From: C-114 sp963719285
GTDB lineage: Bacteria; Chloroflexota; Limnocylindria; Limnocylindrales; CSP1-4
NCBI GenBank assembly: GCA_963719285.1
Contig: CAVRBO010000003.1
Coordinates: 1-64,000 of the forward strand
Reading direction: 5' to 3'
Length of the DNA stretch: 64,000 nt
A program made the position numbers and the translations under genes. A model generated the notes under the pieces. The model was not told the DNA's origin. It searched no databases and worked only from the letters and a program-made list of their open reading frames with translations. Positions 1 to 9,623 of this stretch are shown piece after piece (the first letter of the stretch is position 1; each line of letters opens with the position of its first letter).

Positions 1-1171
<1,171 letters not shown>

Positions 1172-1256
1172 GGCGACACCCTAAACCGGGTCCAGAACCA
1201 CGGGAAGTTTCAATCTCGAACTCGCCTGGGATGGTCGGTGGTGGGAGAATCCATGG
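1172..1256. promoter_or_regulatory. Divergent intergenic region between monooxygenase and HxlR genes
   Basis: Only 85 bases separate the two divergent starts, so both promoters and any HxlR operator must lie here. I see no convincing -35/-10 pair or strong palindrome by eye. Confidence 0.35.
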
Positions 1257-1984
1257 ATGGCTGACTACTGCGCATTCTCGAAAGCGGTCGAGCAGCTGGG
1301 GGATCGGTGGAGCCTGGTCATCATCCGCGAACTCCTCATCCACGGGACGCGGAGCTACAGCGATCTGCTCGAGGGGGCCACCGGGATCAGTCGCTCTGTG
1401 CTCGCGTCGCGGCTCCGCAAGCTCGGGGATCTGGGCCTCGTCGAGCGCGTTCCACAGCCCGACCATGCCCCGGCGCCGGACCACTATGCCGTCACCTATG
1501 CGGGCAGGGAGCTGCGACCAGTCCTGGAGGCCCTCCGGGGCTGGTCGGAGCGATTCGCGCCCAGGATCCTGCGATGGTCGAGCGGGACCCGGACATCATC
1601 CTCCGCTGGCTTGGCGACCGCGTGGACCCGGGCCGGCTCCCGTCGCGCCCCGTGGTGTTGGACATCTCGCTGGAGGGCGCTCGGCGGCCCCGCTTCTGGC
1701 TCGTGCTCGAACGCGGCGCTGGAGCGTCGGTGTGCATCGAGGATCCCCGGATCGCCGAGGACCGCTACGTGTACCTCGAGACCACCGTCCGTTCGCTGAT
1801 GCCACTTGCTCGCGGGATGGACGACTGGCGCAGGGCCATCGGCGACGACGCGATCGAGCTCTTCGGCAACCCGCGGTTAATGGAGCAGCTGCCGAGCTGG
1901 TTCGCCGGGCCGCCGGCAGCGGACCCGAGCAGCATTCATCGCCGCGCGGGACGTCTCGCGGCGAAGGCGCCGGTCACGACCTGA
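1257..1984 (+). pseudogene. HxlR-family transcriptional regulator with a C-terminal SCP2-like extension, frameshifted
   Basis: The first about 100 residues from the ATG at 1257 form an HxlR winged helix (CAFSKAVEQLGDRWSLVIIRELL, then SRSVLASRLRKLGDLGLVER). Near 1555-1570 the homology jumps to the frame that ends at 1984 (ERDPDIILRWLGDRVDPGRL through IELFGNPRLMEQLPSWF), which looks like the C-terminal sterol-carrier-like domain often attached to HxlR proteins. The phase change equals a one-base deletion or a two-base insertion. If the shift is a sequencing error the gene encodes about 240 residues. It is divergent from the broken flavin monooxygenase and would be expected to repress it. HxlR proteins typically sense electrophiles or redox stress; the ligand here is unknown. 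Confidence 0.8.
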
Positions 1985-2112
1985 GACCCAGCGGCCCTCC
2001 CGCGTTGGGCCCCAGACGTCCTAACGCAGTGGGTAGGCATCGCCGGGTACGTCCTACCCCGCAACCTCTCCAGGCAGACCGCTACTCGTCCGTCTGCGCT
2101 CCGCCCGTGGGC

Positions 2113-2338
2113 TCAGGCAGCCGAGGGGCGAAGAATCCACACGAGCTGTGCTGTGTTCGTCGCACCTACCTTGGACCGCGCATTCGCCAGGTGGTGCTTC
2201 ACGGTCAAGTGGGACAGGCCCCAGGCGGTGGGCAGCAGCCTTTTCCGACCCGCCGGCGAGGACCGCGGCGACCACGACGACCTCTCGGTCGGTGGCGAGC
2301 TCGAGTGAGGCTCGACCCGTCCGCGTTCGGACTCTCAC
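2113..2338 (-). pseudogene. Small LuxR-type HTH protein, one-base frameshift (repeat copy A)
   Basis: From GTG at 2338 the minus strand reads about 75 codons ending at 2113: LELATDREVVVVAAVLAGG, then SEKAAAHRLG, then after one extra G in a GGGG run (2219-2222) LTVKHHLANARSKVGA and TAQLVWILRPSAA. This is a four-helix GerE/LuxR DNA-binding domain with no receiver or sensor domain. The 226-base span is one over a multiple of three, matching a single inserted base. The start overlaps the stop of a short upstream frame ending in EGRDEWLAAARRLA. Closely related, more decayed pieces lie at about 14.3-14.5 kb and 15.3 kb. Confidence 0.6.
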
Positions 2339-2430
2339 GCGAGCCGCCTCGCCGCAGCCAGCCACTCATCCCGGCCCTCGATCGGGATCGTGTAGGTTGC
2401 TAACGCGCGCCCAACACCAGTCGGGCGCGC
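2339..2430 (-). repeat. Dispersed repeat, copy A: imperfect palindrome plus PIEGRDEW-type short frame
   Basis: On the minus strand an imperfect hairpin (arms at 2405-2416 and 2419-2430, GCGCGCC-rich) is followed by TTAGCAACC and a frame reading IPIEGRDEWLAAARRLA and a stop. The same arrangement recurs at about 4.15, 6.6 and 14.6 kb. The function is unknown; it could be the leader of a small LuxR paralogue family. Confidence 0.6.
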
Positions 2431-2785
2431 CACTCGGCTCCCCAAGGCAGAGATCGTATGGCCCGCGGCCGTTGCTCACCGTGGGCACCCCGTACCCCCC
2501 GGCAAGGTTTGACTGGTCTCGGCGCCATCGCCGCGGCATTCGGTGTCGCCTCGGCGGTTGGCTTCCGCCGTCGAGGGGTGTCGCAGAACTGAGCCGTGCT
2601 CTCGCGTATCCCTGCCGGCGCCGCGCCGGCAGGTGTCCGGGACCACGAGGCGTTCGGCCAGGCGCACCCTGGCCCGCCACGTCGCCGCGCCCGCCGAGCC
2701 ACACGTACCGGCCCCGAAACCCGTCCAGGTTCGCTCTGTGGCAAACTCTGTCTAGCGGATACCGCCCATCGAGCGGGGAGTCGCC
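2431..2785. other. Intergenic stretch without a supportable gene
   Basis: Long open frames exist on both strands but their products are Arg/Pro-rich and show no recognisable motif, as expected for chance frames in GC-rich DNA. I see no RNA gene or clear regulatory site here. Confidence 0.4.
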
Positions 2786-2824
2786 CATGCAACCGGAGCT
2801 GTCACGACACGGACGCCCGCGACC

Positions 2825-3469
2825 ATGAGCCGGGACATCCGCGCGGCGGCTGCGCTCACCATGGCGCTCGCACTTGGCGCGTGCACCTCGAACAGCGCCA
2901 GCCCAAGCGCATCGGTCGGCGTGATCACGAGTCTCGCTTCGACCGCCGCCGCGTCGGCCAGCGCCGCGGCGACCGGAACGCCGGCTCCGACCGCCTCACC
3001 CACGCCGCTCAGCGGTGGCGGCGAGCCATCCGGCTCGGCCGCCGCGAGCCCGGTCGCGATCGACCCATGCGCGCTCCTGAAGGACTCAGAGGCGTCGGCG
3101 ATCAATGGCGTAGCGTACGGCCCTGGCGCGATCCACCCGCTGTCCGGCGGAGCCGTCGAGTGCGTATGGTCGAATAGCCCGAGCGGCAGCATCACGCTGC
3201 AGGTCGCCATCGCCTCGGACAGCGACAGCGCCAAGGCCAGGTACACGGCCGCGCTGACCGACGTGCAGAAGGCTGGCTCCGTGACACAGGTCCCGGGCTT
3301 CGCCGATATGGCGGTGATCGGCCGCGTGCCGCCGAGCATCGTGAGCACCGGCGGCATCTACGTGCTCGACGGGGCGACGTTCTTCGACATCGTCTACCTG
3401 CTGGGGACGATGCCCTCCGACGCCCAGCTCAAGTTCGCGGCGACGCTCGTCCTCGGCTCCCTGCCCTGA
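2825..3469 (+). CDS. Secreted lipoprotein, DUF3558-like
   Basis: A 214-residue protein with a short signal peptide and lipobox LGAC (Cys20), then an Ala/Ser/Thr/Pro-rich linker to about residue 75. A globular domain begins at VAIDPCALLKDSEASAING; the Asp-Pro-Cys start and a later Cys (ECVW) resemble DUF3558-type extracytoplasmic lipoproteins. It would be anchored by diacylglycerol on the outer face of the membrane. A related but truncated domain (DPCVLVTASEAQAAIG) occurs at 49760-50224. No operon partner is evident. The specific function is not known. Confidence 0.8.
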   Translation: MSRDIRAAAALTMALALGACTSNSASPSASVGVITSLASTAAASASAAATGTPAPTASPTPLSGGGEPSGSAAASPVAIDPCALLKDSEASAINGVAYGPGAIHPLSGGAVECVWSNSPSGSITLQVAIASDSDSAKARYTAALTDVQKAGSVTQVPGFADMAVIGRVPPSIVSTGGIYVLDGATFFDIVYLLGTMPSDAQLKFAATLVLGSLP

Positions 3470-3701
3470 CGGTCGCACCCAGAGCGATGGACGTCATCAC
3501 AGATCGCAAGGGGCATCCGCAACGTGCTACCTACAGGTAGCGGCCGGTGATCGCGCTCGAGTAGTCGGGCCAGCGGCAGATGAGCGCTCTCCGCCACAAT
3601 CAACGTGCTTGCGCGACGTCCAGCAGCGAGGCGCGGTTCGCCACGAGATCGACGTCACAGGCGAGGGTCTCTATCTCCGCGCCGTCACTAGACTGACGTG
3701 C

Positions 3702-3920
3702 ATGTGCCGGGTGGTCCTTGTCGCTGTCCTTGCAGCGTTGCTCTCGGCCTGTGGTACGAGCCCCACGTCGAACCCTGCCGAAAGCACCGCCGGCGCGGCC
3801 GGCTCGGGACTGGCCTCCCTGGGAGCGGCGCCGTCCGGGGCCGCCTCGTCTGCACCGGCGCCGCCCGATCTCTCGGCGCGGCCGCTCATCTGGTTCGCGC
3901 CGCCCGGCGCGACGAAGTAG
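3702..3920 (+). pseudogene. Truncated lipoprotein
   Basis: From ATG 3702 the frame encodes 72 residues: a hydrophobic signal (CRVVLVAVLAALLSAC, lipobox LSAC, Cys17), a Ser/Ala/Pro linker, then SARPLIWFAPPGATK and a stop. An in-frame GTG lies upstream at 3609, but the lipoprotein signal favours 3702. The ending looks like the first strand of a larger extracytoplasmic domain that has been lost, so this is probably the 5' remnant of a longer gene. It could alternatively be a genuine short lipoprotein. Confidence 0.5.
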
Positions 3921-4257
3921 GCGTGGCTGGTGCCCGGGTGGCGGAACTCGGGGATCCCCGCCGTCCGCAGGGCCGCCTGCAGCTGATCGACGTCGCCGGT
4001 GCGAAATTCGATCCGTGGCGAGTACTCATCGATGCGCCGGAACCGGGCGCTGTCGATCCGTCGAGCCAAGACGAGATGGCCGTCGAGCCACCGCGTCCAG
4101 CACCTGACTCTGGATCAGGCGCCCGCGGCCAGGAGGTTGATGTCGCTACCCTCGATCGGGATCTGGATATCTATGGCATCCGCGCGCTCAACTCCTGTCG
4201 GGCGCGCCACACTGTCGGCCGCGCCAACGCGAATAGTCGCTCTGCGACAATGAGTTC
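3921..4257. other. Gene-poor stretch with remnants and repeat copy B
   Basis: The minus strand carries a short frame with RIEFRTGDVDQLQAALRTAGI followed by HAYFVAPGG, weakly reminiscent of a glyoxalase/VOC-domain fragment. At 4140-4208 lies a diverged copy of the dispersed repeat: CGATCGGGAT, then GCGCGCTCA and TGTCGGGCGCGCC on the plus strand, with the minus frame reading IQIPIEGSDINLLAAGA before a stop. Nothing intact is encoded. Confidence 0.45.
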
Positions 4258-5859
4258 GTGGGCGACACGGGATCTGGCGCGGGCAGGGTCGACGATCAGG
4301 TCGCTGAATGCGAGCGGCTTCTCGGGCTGGCGAAGCGCCTCTTGCAGTCCGGAGAGCTACACGCAAGTGGCGAAGCGGCGATTCGGGCGGGAGAGCTCGC
4401 GCGTCAGGCCGGAAGGCCCGACCTTCTGGCAGCAGCAGCCCTTGCAATCACCGGCATCCAGGATCCCCTCATTGACGCCGGCATCGAATCGATGTGCCGC
4501 GATGCCCTCCAGGCAATCGAGCCAACGAACACCGCGCTCTCAGCGCGCCTACACGCTCAACTCGCCGTTGCCCAATACCATCGCGGCCAACTCGACGAGG
4601 CGGCGACGAACAGTGAACACGCATTGCGCCTCGCTGGGCAGGCCGGGGACCATCCAGCGTCTGCGGCAGCCCTCCACGCCCGCCAGATGATCGCCGTGGG
4701 CCTGGTCCGTCCGAGAGAGCTGATCGACCTGGGCGAGCGCATGCTCGAACTTGCCGGCAAGTTGCGGTCGACAGACAACGAAATGTTGGGGCACGCGTGG
4801 CGGATCGATGGCTTCCTGCAATGCGCCGATACGGCCGCGGCCATGCGCGAGATCGACGCTCTGGACGTCCTTGCGGCTCGAACGGCGGAGCCGCTCGTGC
4901 ATTGGCACGCCCTCCGGTCTCGGGCAGGATGGTCCCAGGCCGTGGGGGCATTCGCAGAGGCCGAGCGGCTGGCGGCGTTGGCTCGGGATGCGCTACCGCC
5001 GTCGCAGGCCGCGCTTGCGATGCCGCTCTACTTTGGGCAGCTCGTCATGGTCGCAGTCGATCGAGGCGCCCGACCGTCGGGCATGGAGGCGATCGGCCCG
5101 CGCGCAGCTGGGCACTACCCGGTGGTCCTGGCGACCCTCGGTCTGCTCGAACTGGCAGTCGGCGATCGAGATGCCGCGCGAGCCAGCCTCGCCGCGTTGA
5201 GACCGCGCTTGGGCGACATTCACAGGGACGAGCGTTGGCTCCCGACGATCGCGGCAATGACCGAGCTCGCCATCGCGTTCGATGATCGATCGCTGGCAAC
5301 GACGCTCCACAGCCAGCTCCTGCCGTTCGAGGGCCTGATGATCGCCGCGGCGATCGGTGCGTTCGGCCCAGTGGGCTATTACCTCGGCCTCGTCGACGCG
5401 TTCGCCGGTCGATCGGATGCGGGAATCGCGCGAATGGAGGCAGCCGCTGAGCTTGCCGCCCGGGCGGATCTCGGTCCGTCCTTGGTTCGGTCCCGAGTCG
5501 CGCTCGCCGACGCTCTCCTTAAACGCGCCGGGGCTGGTGACCGAGCGCGCGCTGCGACCCTGGCTGCAATGGCGACAGCGGACGCCCGCAGGCTTGGCAT
5601 GCAGGACCTGGTCGCTCGAGCATCAGAGCTTGGCGCGTCGATCAATCGCCTGCCCGGCGGGCTTTCACGCCGCGAACTGGAGATTGCCGCCCACCTTTCA
5701 GCCGGGAGAACGAACCTGGAGATCGCGCAGCTACTGGTCATTTCGGAGCGCACGGTCGAGACGCATGTCCAGAACATCTTGACCAAGCTCGACATGCATT
5801 CCCGCGCCGAGGTCGCGGTCTGGGCGGTCAGGGCTGGGATCACCGAAGACCGGACGTAG
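4258..5859 (+). CDS. LuxR-family regulator with TPR-like helical sensor region
   Basis: A 533-residue protein starting at GTG 4258. Residues about 10-450 are all-helical and TPR-like (repeated ALRLAGQAGD and LGERMLELAGKL style helices) without a Walker A motif, so this is the helical arm of a MalT/LAL-type regulator lacking the ATPase module. The C-terminus is a LuxR HTH (LSRRELEIAAHLSAGRTNLEIA, then ISERTVETHVQNILTKLDMHSRAEVAVWA). It probably binds DNA as a dimer and responds to a protein or small-molecule partner through the helical domain. The ribosome site is weak, so the start is the least certain part. It stands alone, in the same direction as the SnoaL-like gene. Confidence 0.85.
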   Translation: MGDTGSGAGRVDDQVAECERLLGLAKRLLQSGELHASGEAAIRAGELARQAGRPDLLAAAALAITGIQDPLIDAGIESMCRDALQAIEPTNTALSARLHAQLAVAQYHRGQLDEAATNSEHALRLAGQAGDHPASAAALHARQMIAVGLVRPRELIDLGERMLELAGKLRSTDNEMLGHAWRIDGFLQCADTAAAMREIDALDVLAARTAEPLVHWHALRSRAGWSQAVGAFAEAERLAALARDALPPSQAALAMPLYFGQLVMVAVDRGARPSGMEAIGPRAAGHYPVVLATLGLLELAVGDRDAARASLAALRPRLGDIHRDERWLPTIAAMTELAIAFDDRSLATTLHSQLLPFEGLMIAAAIGAFGPVGYYLGLVDAFAGRSDAGIARMEAAAELAARADLGPSLVRSRVALADALLKRAGAGDRARAATLAAMATADARRLGMQDLVARASELGASINRLPGGLSRRELEIAAHLSAGRTNLEIAQLLVISERTVETHVQNILTKLDMHSRAEVAVWAVRAGITEDRT

Positions 5860-5989
5860 CCAACCTCTACGTACCGCGTTCCGTACTGGTGACGATGCGC
5901 GCGGCCCGGCGGAGACCCTAGCGTGAGGCCATGCAACGGCCGCGGGCGACTGGCTTCCGGCCATGGCAGCACAGCAGGATGGTCACCAA

Positions 5990-6409
5990 ATGTCTGACGA
6001 AAACAAGACGGTTGTTCGCAGGCTTGTCGAGGAGTGGCAGAGCGGCCATCGCCGCGAGGTAGGCGAGGAGTTGCTGGCTGACGACTTCGTCGACAGTGCA
6101 CACCCCGCCGGACCTGGCATGGCCAAGCCGAACGCGCTCGATTGGTGGGACAGAACCTTCAGGGCGTTTCCGGACCTTTCGGCCGAGATCAAGCACATGG
6201 TTGCCGAGGGCGACCTCGTCGCGACGTACAAGACCTTCAACGGGACCCACGCGGGCGAGTTCATGGGCATGCCGCCGACCGGCAGGTCCGCGACGTTCGA
6301 TGCCTTCGATCTCATGCGGCTCCGGAGTGGGAAGGTCGTGGATCACTGGGTCATCCTCGACGTTGCCGGACTGATGCGGCAGCTTGGCGGCACGCCAGCC
6401 AGCAGGTAG
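5990..6409 (+). CDS. SnoaL-like / ester-cyclase fold protein
   Basis: A 139-residue NTF2-fold protein. Sequence blocks NKTVVRRLVEEWQSG, DDFVDSAHPAGPG, FRAFPDLSAEIKHMVAEGDLVATYKTFNGTH and FDLMRLRSGKVVDHWVILD are the standard SnoaL-like pattern, with the HWVILD strand near the end. The start is placed at ATG 5990 (MSDENKTVV) rather than the upstream in-frame ATG at 5963, because family alignment begins here. The family includes polyketide cyclases and many small-molecule binding or detoxifying proteins; the substrate cannot be told. It follows the TPR-LuxR gene by about 130 bases, which suggests but does not prove co-regulation. Confidence 0.85.
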   Translation: MSDENKTVVRRLVEEWQSGHRREVGEELLADDFVDSAHPAGPGMAKPNALDWWDRTFRAFPDLSAEIKHMVAEGDLVATYKTFNGTHAGEFMGMPPTGRSATFDAFDLMRLRSGKVVDHWVILDVAGLMRQLGGTPASR

Positions 6410-6439
6410 CACGCTCCGCTGCCCATCTTGCGCCGTCGG

Positions 6440-6545
6440 CGACGCGGACCTTGCGGCAGTGGTCGAACGCCAAGAGCGATGGCGCGTCGACGGGTACCGG
6501 GACATGGTCGACGCCACGGGCTGGCAGCGCGTCCGCCGGCACGGC
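6440..6545 (+). pseudogene. Remnant of a TetR C-terminal domain
   Basis: The plus strand reads DADLAAVVERQERWRVDGYRD, which closely resembles EVAQVVDRHERWRVDGYRG in the TetR-like remnant at 32460-32783. Only about 35 residues are recognisable and there is no HTH, start or continuation. It appears to be a scrap of a regulator gene. Confidence 0.4.
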
Positions 6546-6549
6546 GGGC

Positions 6550-6625
6550 TCTCACGCAGGCCGCCTCGAGGCCGCCAGCCACTCATCCCGACCCTCGATC
6601 GGGATCTCGTAGGATGGCAGAGACC
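6550..6625 (-). repeat. Dispersed repeat, copy C (PIEGRDEW block only)
   Basis: The minus strand reads SYEIPIEGRDEWLAASRRPA and then a stop, and the plus strand carries the shared CACTCATCCCGACCCTCGAT block. The GCGCGCC palindrome and the LuxR HTH part are missing, so this is a truncated copy of the family at 2.4 and 14.6 kb. Confidence 0.55.
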
Positions 6626-6821
6626 AGCGGCCTCGCGCCTCGCGTCCGCACGCCGCCGCCTGCCAGCTGCCGCTCCTCGTGGCGAGCACACCTGACTGAC
6701 GAACCGCTGGCGGGCCAGCGCCTCGGCCTCTGTATGGCGGCCAAGAACGGCAGGTAACGCCGGCACCAGTTGGCGAGGGTGCGGCGTACGGCGGCTCCCG
6801 CCGCAATCTTTCGATCTTCCG

Positions 6822-6889
6822 TTGACATTGAAGGGTTATCAGAGCAATCTCGCCTCATCCCTTCATTTGCGCCGAGAGATTGAAGGGTT
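6822..6889 (+). promoter_or_regulatory. Candidate promoter and operator of the Fic gene
   Basis: A consensus -35 TTGACA lies at 6822-6827; 17 bases later is CAATCT (6845-6850), a weak -10. The heptamer TGAAGGG occurs at 6829 and 6881 and its inverse CCCTTCA at 6859-6865, making one inverted and one direct repeat around the promoter. The Fic protein ends in a winged-helix domain, so autoregulation through these repeats is plausible. Confidence 0.45.
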
Positions 6890-6903
6890 GTGCAGGAGGC
6901 CGT

Positions 6904-8100
6904 GTGTCGAGAACCGTCGAGCGGACCTGGGAGGGAGCCCCTGGCGCGATGGGCGGCCGCCGTGCGCGTGCCTCGTTCCGGTACAAGGCATTCGTCCCTG
7001 ACGAGATCGCGGGCCTCGAACCCGTCGTCCCGTTCGATGTGGCCGACGTCTCGGCCGATGCCGAGGCGGCGATCCGGACCCTCAACGAGCGCGCTTCGGT
7101 GGCCGGCCTCGAGGCGATCGGCCCGCTGCTCCTCCGGTCGGAGGCCGTGGCGTCGTCCCGGATCGAGGGCTACGACGTCTCCTCGCTCAACCTGGCCCGA
7201 GCGCTCATCGACCCACGAGCGGCGCGGGGCAGCGCCCGGATCGTCGCGGCCAATGTGTCCGCGATGGAGGAAGCGCTCGCGATCGGTGACCGCACCGAGC
7301 CGGTGACAGTCGCCGACCTGCTGGCGATCCACGCGGTGCTCATGGCGGGCGACGAGCGCGCGCGACCAGGCCGCGTGCGCGTGGAGCAGAACTGGATCGG
7401 CGGCCGGCTTGGGAACCCGTCGGACGCAGCCTTCGTGCCGCCACCGGAGGACCTCGTCCTGCCGCTGCTCGAGGACCTCGTCGCCTTCGTCGCCCGGGAC
7501 GACCTGCCCGCGGTGGCGCAGGCGGCCGTCGCCCACGCTCAGCTCGAGACCATCCACCCGTTCATCGACGGCAACGGCCGCGTCGGCCGGGCCCTGGTGC
7601 ACGTCGTCCTGCGGCGCCGCGGCGTCGCCGCCCGCTTCGTCCCGCCGATCAGCATCGTCCTGGCGGCCCGGCCCGCCGCCTACGTCGAGGGGCTCACGGC
7701 GTTCCGCGAAGGAGGCGTTGCCGAGTGGATCGGCTCGTTCTCCGAGGCAGCCGGGCGCGCGGCGGCGGCGTCGATCGAGCTCGCCGACCAGGTGGCCGCG
7801 CTCCAGGGCGAATGGCGGGAGGGCGCGGGCCGCCCGAGGGCTGGATCCGCGGCGAGCAAGCTCATCGCGCTACTCCCCGCCCTGCCGGTACTCTCGGCGC
7901 CGACCGCCCGCGCGGCGATCGGTGTCAGCCAGCAGCAGACGCTCGCGGCGCTCAAGGCACTTGCCAAGGCCGGCGTCATCCGCCAGCTGAGCGCGGGGAC
8001 GTACGACCGCCAGTACGCCGCGACCGAGTTGTTCGACCTGCTCACGGCGTACGAGGAGGGGATCGTCGGCCCGGCGCGGAGCGCGCGTTCAGCGAGGTAA
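6904..8100 (+). CDS. Fic-domain protein with N-terminal inhibitory helix and C-terminal winged helix
   Basis: A 398-residue protein. GTG 6904 is chosen because AGGAGG (6894-6899) sits at ideal spacing; the in-frame TTG at 6880 has no such site. Around residue 84 is SSRIEG, fitting the inhibitory motif (S/T)xxxE(G/N) of class II Fic proteins. Near residue 218 is the catalytic HPFIDGNGRVGR (HxFx[D/E]GNGRxxR), so the enzyme should be able to transfer AMP from ATP to a protein hydroxyl. The last about 90 residues (ARAAIGVSQQQTLAALKALAKAGVIRQLS) form a winged helix. Stand-alone Fic proteins of this layout (Fic_N, Fic, wHTH) are common; no antitoxin neighbour is present, as expected when the inhibitory helix is built in. 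The target protein is unknown. Confidence 0.92.
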   Translation: MSRTVERTWEGAPGAMGGRRARASFRYKAFVPDEIAGLEPVVPFDVADVSADAEAAIRTLNERASVAGLEAIGPLLLRSEAVASSRIEGYDVSSLNLARALIDPRAARGSARIVAANVSAMEEALAIGDRTEPVTVADLLAIHAVLMAGDERARPGRVRVEQNWIGGRLGNPSDAAFVPPPEDLVLPLLEDLVAFVARDDLPAVAQAAVAHAQLETIHPFIDGNGRVGRALVHVVLRRRGVAARFVPPISIVLAARPAAYVEGLTAFREGGVAEWIGSFSEAAGRAAAASIELADQVAALQGEWREGAGRPRAGSAASKLIALLPALPVLSAPTARAAIGVSQQQTLAALKALAKAGVIRQLSAGTYDRQYAATELFDLLTAYEEGIVGPARSARSAR

Positions 8101-8242
8101 GTCAACCAGGACACCGGTCTATTCGCCTGCGGTGCTACGCCTGCGAGGCCACGCCCTCGCCCAGCTACCCGTCGAGCGTGCCGTTCGCCTCGAGCGCCGC
8201 CAACGGCTCGGCCAGGTCTCGTGCGACGACGTGTGTGGAGGA

Positions 8243-9406
8243 CTACAGCAAGGCGGCCGACTCTGGTTCGCCCGAGAGCTGCAGTCCCGCGCGGGCGGGC
8301 CTGACATGCGGGCCTGCCTCCGCTCGCCACCCCGGTTCGGCGTGCTCGAGCGTGGTGATGAGAGCTTCGTCGACGTCCACCCCCACCCCGGGCTGGTCGC
8401 CGAGGACGATCCCACCGTCGGCATACTCCTGGTCGATCGACACGCCGAACGGCGAACCGACGTCTTGGATCTCGGCGGACAAGTGATTTGGCACTGCCGC
8501 GGCAGCGTGAGCGACCGCGGCGTTCGCTGTGAGGCCCACCGGGCTGACTGGCAGGTCTCGGCTGTGTGCCGCGATAGACACCCGCAGAAAGTGCGTCACA
8601 CCCCAGATTGCCGCAGCTTGAACGATGTCTATGCCGCCCGCGTTGAAATGCGGTCGATACTGTTCCAGGCCAGTAAGGTTCTCTCCGGTAGCCACCGCAG
8701 CGCGGACTGAAGCGCTCAACCTCGCATGACCCTCTGCGTCCCAGCGGCGGATGGGCTCCTCGATCCAGACGAGGTCGTGAACCTCTTCGATCTTGGACAC
8801 ATAGCGGACTGCCTGCTTGAGATTCCAGGACTCATTCGCGTCGAGCATGAGGCTCGGCTCCGGGGTGTTGACTCGAAGCGCATCGCCGATGATGCCTAAC
8901 CGGCGAATGTCGCTGGCGACGTTTCTGCCGCCCTTGAGTTTCCCGCTCGTGAATCCACGGCCCGCCATCTCGGAATAGAAGAGCGCGAGTTCATCATCAT
9001 CGAGCGCGATATCCAGTCCGGACGCATACCCGGAGACGAACCGATCGCGCCCCCCGAGCAGGCGCCAGAGCGGCTCGCCCGCAAGTTTTGCCTTGATATC
9101 CCAAAGCGCCATGTCAAAGGTGCCGATGCCTCCGAATGTCGCGCCAGCATGGCTCGCCTTGAACACGCGCGCGAGCATGCGGTCGTACAGCGCGGATACC
9201 GCGCGGGGATCCTCGCCCTCGATCGCCGGGAAGAGTTGTGCCAGGTCTTGGTGCGAGCCCATTCCGACGCCGCTGACGCCCTCATCCGTGTCCACGATGA
9301 CAACCGGCACCTCGGTGATACCCGATGCGATGTGCCCGTTGACGTCGCCCACAGGACGACCCCAGTCGTAGATCGTCTGCAGCGTGCGATAGCCTGTGAT
9401 CTTCAT
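8243..9406 (-). CDS. Enolase-superfamily (mandelate racemase/muconate lactonizing) sugar-acid dehydratase
   Basis: A 387-residue protein from ATG 9406, which has AAGGG six bases upstream; GTG 9412 is an alternative. The barrel carries the family's catalytic set: the K-x-K pair (GKLKGG, about 156/158), metal ligands Asp189 (LMLDAN), Glu216/217 (WIEEP) and Glu242 (TGEN), and a His near 281 (AAHSRDLPVSP). This fits an acid-sugar dehydratase or racemase of the mandelate racemase subgroup. It is divergent from a FadR-type regulator and near a sugar ABC importer, so a sugar acid is the likely substrate. It ends in a TAG stop, after which the same frame stays open for about 24 codons (THVVARDLAEPLAALEANG) before another TAG. 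Confidence 0.88.
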   Translation of the reverse strand: MKITGYRTLQTIYDWGRPVGDVNGHIASGITEVPVVIVDTDEGVSGVGMGSHQDLAQLFPAIEGEDPRAVSALYDRMLARVFKASHAGATFGGIGTFDMALWDIKAKLAGEPLWRLLGGRDRFVSGYASGLDIALDDDELALFYSEMAGRGFTSGKLKGGRNVASDIRRLGIIGDALRVNTPEPSLMLDANESWNLKQAVRYVSKIEEVHDLVWIEEPIRRWDAEGHARLSASVRAAVATGENLTGLEQYRPHFNAGGIDIVQAAAIWGVTHFLRVSIAAHSRDLPVSPVGLTANAAVAHAAAAVPNHLSAEIQDVGSPFGVSIDQEYADGGIVLGDQPGVGVDVDEALITTLEHAEPGWRAEAGPHVRPARAGLQLSGEPESAALL

Positions 9407-9510
9407 CGTCACCCTTGCTCATTCGTGCGGAGATCGGGGTGTCGCCGTGACGAGCCCCTAGGCCAACCTGGACCGTTCGCCGCGCGGCTCAACCACAGCT
9501 TGGCATAGTA

Positions 9511-9530
9511 TTGATACGACATCATACAAG
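9511..9530. promoter_or_regulatory. Candidate FadR/GntR operator upstream of the dehydratase and regulator
   Basis: Between the divergent genes lies TTGATACGACATCATACAAG. Its core GACATCAT (9518-9525) is repeated exactly at 13997-14004 in front of the sugar-binding protein gene. FCD-domain regulators typically bind short, AT-richer imperfect palindromes like this in otherwise GC-rich DNA. Confidence 0.5.
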
Positions 9531-9623
9531 TAGCGGCGAGTGCGCACCGACCGGAGCGCTACCTCTCGACCAGTTCGCCGTCGCGTCGCCGCGGCAGATG
9601 GTCCCGAACAGTAGGATGACGAC

